A DNA stretch of 64,000 bases from JAVBUP01 sp031555175 (GTDB lineage Bacteria > Bacillota_I > Bacilli_A > Erysipelotrichales > Coprobacillaceae). Shown piece after piece: positions 1 through 10,015 of this stretch (positions within the stretch are counted from its first letter, which is position 1; every line of letters begins with the position of its first letter). The notes below the pieces were generated by a model that was given only the letters and a program-made list of their open reading frames with translations, made no database searches and was not told where the DNA came from. Both the position numbers and the translations under genes were made by a program. The stretch covers positions 1 to 64,000 of the forward strand of contig JAVBUP010000048.1 of NCBI GenBank assembly GCA_031555175.1. The letters are read 5' to 3'.

Positions 1-112
1 GACACATATTGTGCAACATGGAGAGAAAGAATATCCCAATAATCTAGTATTCAACCTTATTATACTTTAGGATTATCCGATGTCTATATTGAGTTAGTAA
101 AGTCTCATTAAA
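1..112 (+). other. possible decayed coding remnant at window edge
   Basis: Frame 1 reads as plausible protein on both sides of a single in-frame TAA at about base 40, ending with SDVYIELVKSH and a stop at about 112. There is no start codon in the window. It may be the 3' end of a broken gene cut by the window edge. I do not recognise the family, and it could be chance. Confidence 0.2.
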
Positions 113-146
113 AACTTTACAAATACATTATACGAGGAGAATGAAT

Positions 147-884
147 ATGGATCAAGTAAAAATTGGTAAGTTTATTGCTAAAACTCGAAAAGAAAAGAAT
201 ATGACTCAAGAGCAATTAGCTCAAAGGTTGGGAGTAAATAGTCGAACAATCTCTAGATGGGAAAATGGAAATTATATGCCTGATTTATCATTATTAAATC
301 CATTAAGCAAGATACTAGATATAAGCATAAACGAGTTATTATATGGTGAGAAAATAGAAAAAAACAACTATCAAGAAATATTTGAAGAAAATGTAGTTAA
401 CACAATCGATTACTCAAATAATAAGGTAGTAAAATACATCAACACTATCTCTGCCCTATTTATTGTATTTGGTTTAGTTATTGTGTTAACCGCTAGCACA
501 ATATTTCCTAGTGAAAGTAGCTGGGGATCACTATATATGTGCTTAGGATGTTTAATGATTATTGCTGGCATAAAGAGATTTATCATAGATATGAGTTTCT
601 GGAAGAAGTTTGCGATACTTGGATTAATTTCATTTCTTATTATGAGTTCATTAATTTTTATTGATTACATCAATGTAAAGAACAATAAAGTAGCCCCAAG
701 ATTTCGTGTAAGTAGTTTAGTGCGTAGCGAGGTTATTATCTATCAAGGGTTCTTCTATAATGCCTACAGTTGTAATAAAGAAGGTATTTATTATGTTGAT
801 AAGGAAGCAAATATAAACGATTTTGAATATTATAATAGTAAATGTAAAGAAATGAACAACGAAGAGGGTGATTATAATGAATGA
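147..884 (+). CDS. XRE-family transcriptional regulator with membrane domain
   Basis: The protein is 245 aa. Residues 5-60 form a helix-turn-helix of the XRE/Cro type, with KTRKEKNMTQEQLAQRLGV followed by SRTISRWENG. After a charged linker come three hydrophobic segments (about 95-117, 126-145 and 150-172) and a soluble tail, so this is probably a membrane-anchored regulator. I chose the second ATG because GAGGAG lies only one base before the first ATG (141) but seven bases before ATG 147. The next gene overlaps its stop by 8 bp, so the pair is co-translated. The DNA target and signal are unknown. Confidence 0.85.
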   Translation: MDQVKIGKFIAKTRKEKNMTQEQLAQRLGVNSRTISRWENGNYMPDLSLLNPLSKILDISINELLYGEKIEKNNYQEIFEENVVNTIDYSNNKVVKYINTISALFIVFGLVIVLTASTIFPSESSWGSLYMCLGCLMIIAGIKRFIIDMSFWKKFAILGLISFLIMSSLIFIDYINVKNNKVAPRFRVSSLVRSEVIIYQGFFYNAYSCNKEGIYYVDKEANINDFEYYNSKCKEMNNEEGDYNE

Positions 885-1197
885 TGGTTTACTCATTGGA
901 TGGGTTATTTCAATTTTATGCTTTGTATTATCGATACTTTTAATAATGGGAAAAGGTAGTTTTTTGATCGCTGGCTATAATACTTCTACCAAAGAGCAGA
1001 AAGCAAAATATGACAAACCAAAATTATGTAGAGTAGTTGGCATAGGATTTTTGATCATTTCATTAATACTAATGGTTTTTACCTATTATCAATTTGAACT
1101 ACCAAGTTACTTAAATTGGATTATGCCTTGGGGATATTTAGGAACAATCACAATAACAGGAATTTTAGCAAATACTATTTGTTTGAAAAAAAATTAG
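877..1197 (+). CDS. DUF3784-type small membrane protein
   Basis: The protein is 106 aa with three predicted membrane helices (residues 5-25, 52-73 and 83-102). The cytoplasmic loop GKGSFLIAGYNT followed by SKEQKAKYD-like residues is the typical signature of the DUF3784 family, whose function is unknown. The start is ATG 877, preceded by GAGGGTG, rather than the upstream in-frame GTG at 868, which overlaps that ribosome site. It overlaps the upstream membrane XRE regulator by 8 bp, so the two probably form one operon. In other Bacillota such proteins also sit next to small regulators. Confidence 0.75.
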   Translation: MNDGLLIGWVISILCFVLSILLIMGKGSFLIAGYNTSTKEQKAKYDKPKLCRVVGIGFLIISLILMVFTYYQFELPSYLNWIMPWGYLGTITITGILANTICLKKN

Positions 1198-1292
1198 CAT
1201 CTCAATTTAAAAATTAGTTATTCGCTCATTTTTCAACATAAGAAAACTGACCATAGTTAGCTAGTTTATCAATCAGTAATTGCATTCATCAT

Positions 1293-1327
1293 GCTCAAGA
1301 AGTTTTCATAAGCAGCTTGAGCTTTTT
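1293..1327 (+). terminator. intrinsic terminator after the XRE/DUF3784 pair
   Basis: GCTCAAG (1293-1299) pairs with CTTGAGC (1316-1322) across a 16-nt loop and is followed by TTTTT. Confidence 0.55.
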
Positions 1328-1396
1328 ATATTGACTCTAACATTGTGTCATGGTTTATACTTGTCATTGTGATATAATATCAAGGAGGTGAAGTCT

Positions 1397-2209
1397 ATGT
1401 TGAAGATTGGAGATTTTTCTAAACTGTCATATATTAGCATTCGTATGCTAAGATATTATGATCAATTGGATATTCTAAAACCATCCTATATCGATGAGAG
1501 CACAAATTATCGTTTTTATGAAATAGAACAGTTAGAAACAGCAAATATGATTGTAAAGCTGCGCTCTTTAGGATTTACAACAACTGCAATTAAATCAATT
1601 ATTGATGATAAAAGCGAATTGAATATTACTAATTTATTTAATCAAAGAATGAATGAAGTTCAATTTGAACTAGAAAGACTTGTCCGTGTTTCCAAAGAAA
1701 TGCATCAACTCGTAAAAATTGATGTAAAGAAAATTAATTATAATGTAGTTAAGAAAATAATGCCAAAAAGAACAGTTATTAGTTTGAGAAAAACAGTAAG
1801 TAGTTATATGGATGAGAATGAATTATGGATCGAACTATACAAAGAGATTTCTAAGCAACAAGTAAATGTATTAAATGATGGGTATGCGATAGCATTGTTT
1901 CATGATTTGGAATATAAGGAAAACAATGTGAGTATTGAAGTCCAAGTAACTGTCGATAAAAAATATAAAGATACAAATGAAATACAGTTTTTTGAAACAG
2001 ATGAGGTTGAGGTCGCATCAGTAACTTTTATAGGAAGCTATGATAAAATGCCAGAAGTTACTCTTGCGGCATTGAACTGGATAGAGCTTAATAATTATGA
2101 GTTAATACAACCTACTTTCAATATCTATCACATATCACCAGCGCAAGATACTAATCCTGATCATTGGATTACAGAAAGTTGTTTTATAATTAAAGAAAGG
2201 ACTATATAA
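1397..2209 (+). CDS. MerR-family regulator with GyrI-like effector domain
   Basis: The protein is 270 aa. The N-terminal winged helix (MLKIGDFSKL, then IRMLRYYDQLDILKPS) is a MerR DNA-binding domain, followed by a coiled-coil dimer helix at about 80-110. Residues 120-268 look like a GyrI-like/AraC effector-binding domain (ending ITESCFIIKE), which in this family binds small hydrophobic ligands. The ATG at 1397 is chosen because AAGGAGGTG at 1382-1390 overlaps the earlier in-frame GTG at 1388. Only 2 bp separate it from the DinB-like gene, so it probably controls or is co-transcribed with that gene. The ligand is unknown. Confidence 0.85.
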   Translation: MLKIGDFSKLSYISIRMLRYYDQLDILKPSYIDESTNYRFYEIEQLETANMIVKLRSLGFTTTAIKSIIDDKSELNITNLFNQRMNEVQFELERLVRVSKEMHQLVKIDVKKINYNVVKKIMPKRTVISLRKTVSSYMDENELWIELYKEISKQQVNVLNDGYAIALFHDLEYKENNVSIEVQVTVDKKYKDTNEIQFFETDEVEVASVTFIGSYDKMPEVTLAALNWIELNNYELIQPTFNIYHISPAQDTNPDHWITESCFIIKERTI

Positions 2210-2211
2210 AA

Positions 2212-2748
2212 ATGGCCAAAGCAACAACAAAAGAAGATTTATTAGTACAAGCAAACACACAATTTGATAAGTTAATTAAACTTATTGACTCAATGCCTTT
2301 AGATGAGCAAGAGGAAGAATTCAAATTTGATATCACAAATGAAAAAGAAGCGCATTGGGCAAGAGATAAAAATATTAGAGATGTATTAATACATCTCTAT
2401 GAGTGGCATCAGTTATTACTGAACTGGGTGAATAACAATATGAATGATATTAGAAAACCATTTTTGATGGAACCATATAATTGGAAAAATTATGGAGAAA
2501 TGAATGTTCAGCTATGGAAAAAACATCAAAATACATCGTATATAGAAGCAAAAGAAATGATTAAAGAAAGTCATGGCAAAGTTATTGAATTAATTGAGTC
2601 ATTCTCAAATGACGAGTTATTTGCTAGAAATAAATTTAGTTGGGTAGGAGGCTCTACAATGGGACAATACTGTTCTTCAGTAACATCAAGTCATTATGAT
2701 TGGGCAATGAAAAAGGTAAAAAAGCAAATAAAAGCATTAGTGTTATAA
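2212..2748 (+). CDS. ClbS/DfsB-family four-helix bundle protein
   Basis: The protein is 178 aa and matches the ClbS/DfsB (DUF1706) branch of the DinB-like four-helix bundle superfamily. It opens with ATTKEDLLVQANTQFDKL, and has WARDKNIRDVLIHLYEWHQLL in the middle and a late SSVTSSHYDWA segment. ClbS is a cyclopropane hydrolase giving self-protection against colibactin in E. coli, but most members have no known substrate. There is no signal peptide, so it is cytoplasmic. It directly follows the MerR regulator, suggesting a small stress-response pair. The colibactin role should not be transferred to this copy. Confidence 0.8.
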   Translation: MAKATTKEDLLVQANTQFDKLIKLIDSMPLDEQEEEFKFDITNEKEAHWARDKNIRDVLIHLYEWHQLLLNWVNNNMNDIRKPFLMEPYNWKNYGEMNVQLWKKHQNTSYIEAKEMIKESHGKVIELIESFSNDELFARNKFSWVGGSTMGQYCSSVTSSHYDWAMKKVKKQIKALVL

Positions 2749-2774
2749 TTTTGAATATTATAATAATCTAAAAG

Positions 2775-2814
2775 AAGTATCAATGGATATTATACATCCC
2801 ATTGATACTTTTTC
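2775..2814. terminator. bidirectional terminator between convergent genes
   Basis: AAGTATCAATGG (2775-2786) pairs with CCATTGATACTT (2799-2810), with T-runs on both sides. It overlaps the 3' end of the alkyltransferase-like gene and separates it from the convergent ClbS-like gene. Confidence 0.75.
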
Positions 2815-3098
2815 AAATCTACATATCCGTTTTCTTTTAGTATTACCCCTTCTTCATATAGCAATCCACCTTGTTCATCCCAACCCGGAGATAATCTACC
2901 ACTTGAATTGACGACACGATGACATGGAAAATTACCATATATATTAGAGTATCGTAAAGCTCGGCCAACTAATCTAGAATTCTTTTCTCTTCCCGCTAAT
3001 CTAGCTATTTGACCATATGTCGCTACCTTCCCTTTTGGTATTTCTTCAACAATTGCATATACTTGAAATATAAAATCTTCATCTAAATTTGTACTCAT
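2790..3098 (-). CDS. MGMT-family DNA alkyltransferase-like protein
   Basis: The protein is 102 aa and corresponds to the C-terminal DNA-binding/active-site domain of O6-methylguanine-DNA methyltransferase, without the N-terminal domain. Visible motifs are the helix-turn-helix region IPKGKVATYGQIARLAG, the 'arginine finger' VGRALRYS and the active-site loop PCHRVV, where the acceptor cysteine is kept. Many short alkyltransferase-like proteins have Trp or Ala instead, so this one may still be catalytic. The ATG at 3098 is chosen because AGGTGGG precedes it. It would act in repair of alkylated bases. Confidence 0.85.
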   Translation of the reverse strand: MSTNLDEDFIFQVYAIVEEIPKGKVATYGQIARLAGREKNSRLVGRALRYSNIYGNFPCHRVVNSSGRLSPGWDEQGGLLYEEGVILKENGYVDLKKYQWDV

Positions 3099-3164
3099 AC
3101 TCCCACCTACTTTATTAGCCATATTATACAATATCAAGCGCTAAAACAAAATGATATATATGAA

Positions 3165-3192
3165 AAAGAGAAGTTCGCGCTTCTCTTTCCCT
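3165..3192 (-). terminator. intrinsic terminator of the 97-aa gene
   Basis: AAAGAGAAG (3165-3173) pairs with CTTCTCTTT (3180-3188). On the minus strand the stem is followed by TTTTTC. Confidence 0.6.
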
Positions 3193-3253
3193 GTAGTATT
3201 CTTGCCAATTAGATTATATCATATTGGTAATTAATGTCAACATTTGTATATTT

Positions 3254-3547
3254 TTATTTGCTAAAATACGCATATTTACTCTTTGTAGCATCTGAGGCAT
3301 ATGGCATCAAATCAACTTTACCATTATGAAATTTATAAATCTCAAAGCATACTGCATTTACATTTTTACCAGAATTTAATACTTTCTTAATTTTTCTAGA
3401 TGCAGCGTTGAAATCATCATCAGTTTCTACATCAAAATATATATATGGTGGTTTAATTTTTGTAACCTTAAGCGATAATTCTTCTTCTACCTCATGAAGG
3501 CGTCTTTCCATGAATCTCATCTGTGCACATATCATAACCAATTCCAT
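3254..3547 (-). CDS. hypothetical protein, 97 aa
   Basis: I do not recognise this family. The start MELVMICAQM is preceded by TAGGAGGAAG at a good distance, and it has its own terminator, so it is very likely a real gene. The protein is soluble, with an N-terminal helix rich in Arg/Glu (RFMERRLHEVEEEL) and a beta-rich remainder with IKPPYIYFDVETDDDF. It could be a small alpha/beta regulatory or binding protein. It is transcribed away from the divergent phosphoesterase lipoprotein. Confidence 0.65.
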   Translation of the reverse strand: MELVMICAQMRFMERRLHEVEEELSLKVTKIKPPYIYFDVETDDDFNAASRKIKKVLNSGKNVNAVCFEIYKFHNGKVDLMPYASDATKSKYAYFSK

Positions 3548-3723
3548 TGTACTTCCTCCTAACATAACAACATAATACTAACACTTATTTAGCAATGTAT
3601 CAATTGTTTTTAATAATATTCAATAATGCTTTTCAAATAATATAATCTTATTAACAATTATAACAGCCACTTAATATTATTAATATGTTACAATATAAAT
3701 ATATTAATTATAAGGAGTATTTT

Positions 3724-4974
3724 ATGAAGAAATTAATAGTATTATACTTTAGTTTATTTTTCTTAATATCATGTGGTAAGGATAATATAGAATTACAAAC
3801 AGATCCATTAATTACAGATAATAGAGATATTAAGATAATGATTGCTTCTGACCTTCATTACCTTAGTAAGGAATTATATTCTCTAGAAAACGAAACATTT
3901 GTCAATTTGATTAACAGCGCTGATGGAAAGATGACAATCTACTCTGAAGAGATTATTGATGCTTTTATTGAAAATGTTAAAATGCAAAAGCCAGATGTTT
4001 TAATCCTTAGTGGAGACCTAACTTTTAATGGTGAAAAGGAAAGTCATAAAGCGTTAGCTACTAAATTATCTTTATTGAAAGAAAATGGGATTACAGTATT
4101 AGTAATTCCTGGAAATCATGATTTAGGGCAATACAAGGCTGTTGATTTCTCAGCTAACGATGGCTCATACACTCGTTCTCAAAACATCGATGCAAAAGAA
4201 TTTACAAAAATATACAAGGACTATGGATATAATAATTACTATTCTAAAGATGAAAATAGCTTAAGTTATAGTTACTTACTTAGTGATAAATATCGTTTGT
4301 TATTTATAGATGTAAATGGAAATAACAAATATAACTCTATTACCGATGATGGTCTATTATGGGTTGAGCAACAATTATCTGATGCAAAGAGCTATGATCA
4401 AGAAGTAATCATTATTAGTCATCAAAACTTACTTATCCATAACTCATTATTTTATAATGGATATACAATTACTAATTACCAAACTTTACAAACACTATTT
4501 AGTGAGTACAGCGTAAATATTGGGTTTAGTGGTCATATACATATTCAAGATATTGCCTATGATAAAGATTTCTTCGATATTGCTTTAAGTTCCCTATCAA
4601 TTGTTAATAATCAATATGGATTAATAAATCTTACTAGCGATGGACATATGGATTATCAAGCACTTGGTCTAGAGATTGACTTACCGATTAATTCATACCA
4701 GTTTTTCTATGATATATCTTATAACAAAGCCTATGATTACTTAAGTGACTATGAGTATGAGAAAAGCAAAACTCATAACATGTCAGTTTACTTTGCAGAA
4801 GTTAATACAAGATACTTTAGAGGCGATCTCACTGACAGCTTATACTTATATCAAAATATGCCCGAATATAGTCAGTGGTTTGATATTTCAGATGAATTCA
4901 TGGGCTCATATTTGATTTCTATTGTCAGCCGCACTCATTGCGACAATCTAAATTTAAGTATAAATATTAAATAA
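3724..4974 (+). CDS. lipoprotein metallophosphoesterase
   Basis: The protein is 416 aa. MKKLIVLYFSLFFLISC is a lipoprotein signal peptide with the lipobox cysteine at residue 17, so it should be anchored on the outer face of the membrane. The calcineurin-like phosphoesterase fold is shown by ASDLHY (metal site 1), LSGDLTFNGE, PGNHD, the later ISHQN and GFSGHIHIQD. These supply the Asp/His/Asn ligands of a two-metal centre. AAGGAG lies before ATG 3724; an earlier in-frame start at 3685 would put extra residues before the signal peptide. The substrate is unknown; extracytoplasmic phosphodiesters or nucleotides are possible. Confidence 0.88.
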   Translation: MKKLIVLYFSLFFLISCGKDNIELQTDPLITDNRDIKIMIASDLHYLSKELYSLENETFVNLINSADGKMTIYSEEIIDAFIENVKMQKPDVLILSGDLTFNGEKESHKALATKLSLLKENGITVLVIPGNHDLGQYKAVDFSANDGSYTRSQNIDAKEFTKIYKDYGYNNYYSKDENSLSYSYLLSDKYRLLFIDVNGNNKYNSITDDGLLWVEQQLSDAKSYDQEVIIISHQNLLIHNSLFYNGYTITNYQTLQTLFSEYSVNIGFSGHIHIQDIAYDKDFFDIALSSLSIVNNQYGLINLTSDGHMDYQALGLEIDLPINSYQFFYDISYNKAYDYLSDYEYEKSKTHNMSVYFAEVNTRYFRGDLTDSLYLYQNMPEYSQWFDISDEFMGSYLISIVSRTHCDNLNLSINIK

Positions 4975-5010
4975 AAAGGCGTCTCACTTAAAGTGAAATG
5001 CCTTTCTTTT
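4975..5010. terminator. bidirectional terminator
   Basis: AAAGGC with TCACTT pairs with AAGTGA and GCCTTT, with a T-run on the plus strand and A-rich flank on the other side. It sits between two convergent genes. Confidence 0.75.
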
Positions 5011-5012
5011 AG

Positions 5013-6293
5013 TTATTCTACAACTATCCAAGCATTTGGTACAGGGCGAGTTTTTGGTTTAAAATTACCGTCGATTGGCTTGGTAATAATTTTGCCATTT
5101 AATGTCATTGATGTTGAAGTACCACCATCCATGTTTGCCGCATTATATGCTCCATAATCTTCAAGTAAGCCAACTAAGTCACCCATATCAGCACCCGCAC
5201 TACCAATTTGTCTACCATCTATACATATTAGTAGAACTATTCCATCTTTGCGCTGAGCAACAACTGTTCTTGGAGCTTTCCCCCATCCACCATTTCCAGC
5301 GACGAAAGCAGATTTACCATTGACGATTAAGAACGGTCCAAATTCTACTGCATCACGAATTCCCATTTCTAAAGCTTCTTCAGATGTCATTTTGGCTAAT
5401 ACGAGTTTATTATCGCTCGTAAATCCCACTAGTCCTCCTCCAACTCCAGCCTTCGAGTTATCAGATATCAATTTACCATTTTTTATTACTATTCCATGTG
5501 GGAATCCGCCAGCGCTATTCCAATTTGGATCATAAAATCCACTGGCGTTAATTCCAATTACTGCTTTGTTATTGTTGGCAATTTCCCATACATATTGGCC
5601 CCACGCACTAGTGTTATTAGCCATCCCCAGCGACGTTCCAATTTTGATTTTTGATGGATCATAAATAACAGCCATCTTACCAGTATATCCATCACGATCT
5701 AGATCAATTATTTTATATGTAGCATTACCAGGATCAGGCGTTAATATTTGCGCTTCAAATTCAGAAGCAAATGTCGTTTGGCTGAAATCTGGCTTATCAA
5801 AATTTATTAAATTCGGATCCGAATCTAGCCCTAAATCAACGACTTCATTTCTAGATCTAACATTTGAAATTGTATAGCTATCATAAAACCACTTTGCGTA
5901 ATGCTGATGAGATTGAGTTGTCATGGCAGTCGTAATCAACCAATCTTGAAATCCAATACTAGGAATATACAACAAACATAATACGACTACTCCTGCAAAA
6001 GTATATAAAACTGCTAAACCAGTACATAACGCAAGCTTCCACTTTCTCATAAGAATTTGAATGCTTTTCTTTATGTATAAACCAATTAGCAGTAACCCAA
6101 GAGTCAACAAACCAACAAATAACAAAACAAAACTTATAGCACTGTTAATTAGGCTATTACTATTAATTGACACATAATAGAACGCTAATGATAAAGGACT
6201 AAGCAATACCCCTATTGTTATGAAAATACTTGATAGTTTTCGTAAATCTTGTGGTAAGAGCTTTTTAATTTTACTTTCCACTATATTCACCAT
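5013..6293 (-). CDS. membrane-anchored phosphodiester glycosidase (NAGPA-like)
   Basis: The protein is about 426 aa. Three membrane helices at the N-terminus (about 20-42, 48-75 and 88-112) are followed by an outside domain of the NAGPA/phosphodiester glycosidase family. Family marks are IGINASGFYDPNWNSAGG, GVVIKNGK-like residues, VGGGLVGFT, KAPRTVVAQ, LLICIDGR and the C-terminal NMDGGTSTSM. Bacterial members are linked to exopolysaccharide or wall-polymer metabolism; the true substrate here is unknown. It overlaps the upstream gene by about 23 bp, so it is translationally coupled. A GTG at 6281 is an alternative start. Confidence 0.85.
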   Translation of the reverse strand: MVNIVESKIKKLLPQDLRKLSSIFITIGVLLSPLSLAFYYVSINSNSLINSAISFVLLFVGLLTLGLLLIGLYIKKSIQILMRKWKLALCTGLAVLYTFAGVVVLCLLYIPSIGFQDWLITTAMTTQSHQHYAKWFYDSYTISNVRSRNEVVDLGLDSDPNLINFDKPDFSQTTFASEFEAQILTPDPGNATYKIIDLDRDGYTGKMAVIYDPSKIKIGTSLGMANNTSAWGQYVWEIANNNKAVIGINASGFYDPNWNSAGGFPHGIVIKNGKLISDNSKAGVGGGLVGFTSDNKLVLAKMTSEEALEMGIRDAVEFGPFLIVNGKSAFVAGNGGWGKAPRTVVAQRKDGIVLLICIDGRQIGSAGADMGDLVGLLEDYGAYNAANMDGGTSTSMTLNGKIITKPIDGNFKPKTRPVPNAWIVVE

Positions 6294-6855
6294 CCTTATC
6301 ATAATCAACATACTCAGTGTAGTTTTGTGACACTATTTCTTCTATATCACTATATTTTCTATTGTCATCTTTATTCATTTGATTGAAAGTTTTAATTCGT
6401 TCATTAGTATTTTCAATATTTTTTAAATATGAATTATGAAGAGTTTCACTAGTCATTAAATAACTTTTACACCCAGCAATAATAGTCGCACTCTCATATT
6501 TATTGCCAGGACAGTATGTATGCAATATCTCATATTTTTTTGTGTTTTCATCTATGAAATCTTCAAACTCAGCAAATAAATCTTGTAATACCGCTCCGTT
6601 TTTAGACAAATTAACATCGTATGACAATATATTGCCAAGTTTTTCAGTAAAAGAATCAGCTTCTAAATTAATGCTTTTTACATCTTCTCTAAAAAGTTTA
6701 TATTCAGCAATAATAGAATTTTTCATTCTTTGTTCTTCTTCACGACGCTCATCTCTGAAATGTTTAAATACTGTAATGCTACATCCTATAACCGCCGTTA
6801 ATATAAACGATATAGTCACTAGATTAGTAATAAATTTAGGTAGTTTATCTCTCAT
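6271..6855 (-). CDS. hypothetical single-pass membrane protein with coiled coil
   Basis: The protein is 194 aa. It has one membrane helix at residues 8-30 (ITNLVTISFILTAVIGCSIT) and then a charged, mostly helical region (RDERREEEQRMKNS onward) likely to form coiled coil outside or inside the membrane. A pair of Cys residues (YCPGNKYESATIIAGC) may bond. GAGAGGTGAAATT precedes the ATG. It shares 23 bp with the phosphodiester glycosidase downstream, so the two probably work together. I do not recognise the family. The tail YDKDGEY resembles an EF-hand loop but is too short to call one. Confidence 0.7.
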   Translation of the reverse strand: MRDKLPKFITNLVTISFILTAVIGCSITVFKHFRDERREEEQRMKNSIIAEYKLFREDVKSINLEADSFTEKLGNILSYDVNLSKNGAVLQDLFAEFEDFIDENTKKYEILHTYCPGNKYESATIIAGCKSYLMTSETLHNSYLKNIENTNERIKTFNQMNKDDNRKYSDIEEIVSQNYTEYVDYDKDGEYSGK

Positions 6856-6943
6856 AATTTCACCTCTCGGTAATTATATCATGTAGTTAGTCTATGTCAA
6901 ATGTTGGCAGCGTTTTCTTTATGTTTTATTTAGGTAATTATTT

Positions 6944-7008
6944 TAAAAAAACACTCATTTTATGAGCATTTATCTATTATCGTAAGTAAAAATCACTCTT
7001 ACGAGTGA
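6944..7008 (-). terminator. tandem terminators at the end of the pyr operon
   Basis: TCACTC (6993-6998) pairs with GAGTGA (7003-7008), giving TTTTTAC on the minus strand. A second hairpin CTCAT-aaa-ATGAG lies at about 6952-6966 and is followed by a run of T on the minus strand. Both sit directly after pyrE. Confidence 0.65.
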
Positions 7009-7012
7009 CTTA

Positions 7013-7645
7013 TTACTTATTAATCCAAGATTCATCGTTTGGATTACTTTTCCATGCTTTCAATTTCTCTAAGTCAGCAGTAGCAATGTATCCTTTTTCG
7101 ATTGCTACATCAACAAGAGTATCATAATCTGTAAGAGTTGTATATTCTACATTAGCAGTTTTAAAGTTATCATATCCCTTGCTAAGTTGGTATGTAAAAA
7201 TTGCTACCATTCCTAGCACTTCACACCCAGCCTCTCTCAAACATTCAACGCATTCAAGTGATGAGCCACCAGTCGAAATTAAATCCTCAATTACAACTAC
7301 CTTCATCCCTGGTTTTACTACACCCTCAATTTGATTGTTGCGACCATGACTTTTTGCACCACCTCTAACATAACCCATAGGCATCGATAAAATATTAGCA
7401 GCTAATGCAGCATGTGCAATACCGGCTGTAGCTGTCCCCATTAAGCACTCGCAATCTGGGTATTGCTTTTTAATAATATTAGCAATTTCTTGTTCGATAT
7501 CATTTCTGACACTTGGGTATGATAATGTTAATCGGTTATCGCAATAAATTGGTGATTTAATTCCCGAAGCCCATGTAAATGGTTCATTGGGGCGTAAAAA
7601 TACAGCTTTAATATCTAATAAATGATTGGCAATTGTCTTTTTCAT
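7013..7645 (-). CDS. pyrE: orotate phosphoribosyltransferase
   Basis: The protein is 210 aa. It transfers the ribose-phosphate of PRPP to orotate, making OMP, the fifth step of UMP synthesis. The PRPP-binding loop [14 protein letters not shown] (about 115-128) and the N-terminal signature [16 protein letters not shown] are both present. ATG 7645 is chosen because AAGGAG fits it; an earlier ATG at 7660 overlaps that site. The start overlaps the pyrF coding end by a few bases. It is the last gene of the pyr operon and is followed by terminators. Confidence 0.95.
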   Translation of the reverse strand: MKKTIANHLLDIKAVFLRPNEPFTWASGIKSPIYCDNRLTLSYPSVRNDIEQEIANIIKKQYPDCECLMGTATAGIAHAALAANILSMPMGYVRGGAKSHGRNNQIEGVVKPGMKVVVIEDLISTGGSSLECVECLREAGCEVLGMVAIFTYQLSKGYDNFKTANVEYTTLTDYDTLVDVAIEKGYIATADLEKLKAWKSNPNDESWINK

Positions 7646-7646
7646 A

Positions 7647-10007
<2,361 letters not shown>

Positions 10008-10015
<8 letters not shown>

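Noticed and set aside
1331..1378. MerR-type 19-bp-spacer promoter before the MerR gene
   Set aside because: A TATAAT is present at 1373 but no -35 at 19 bp with a dyad between could be found.
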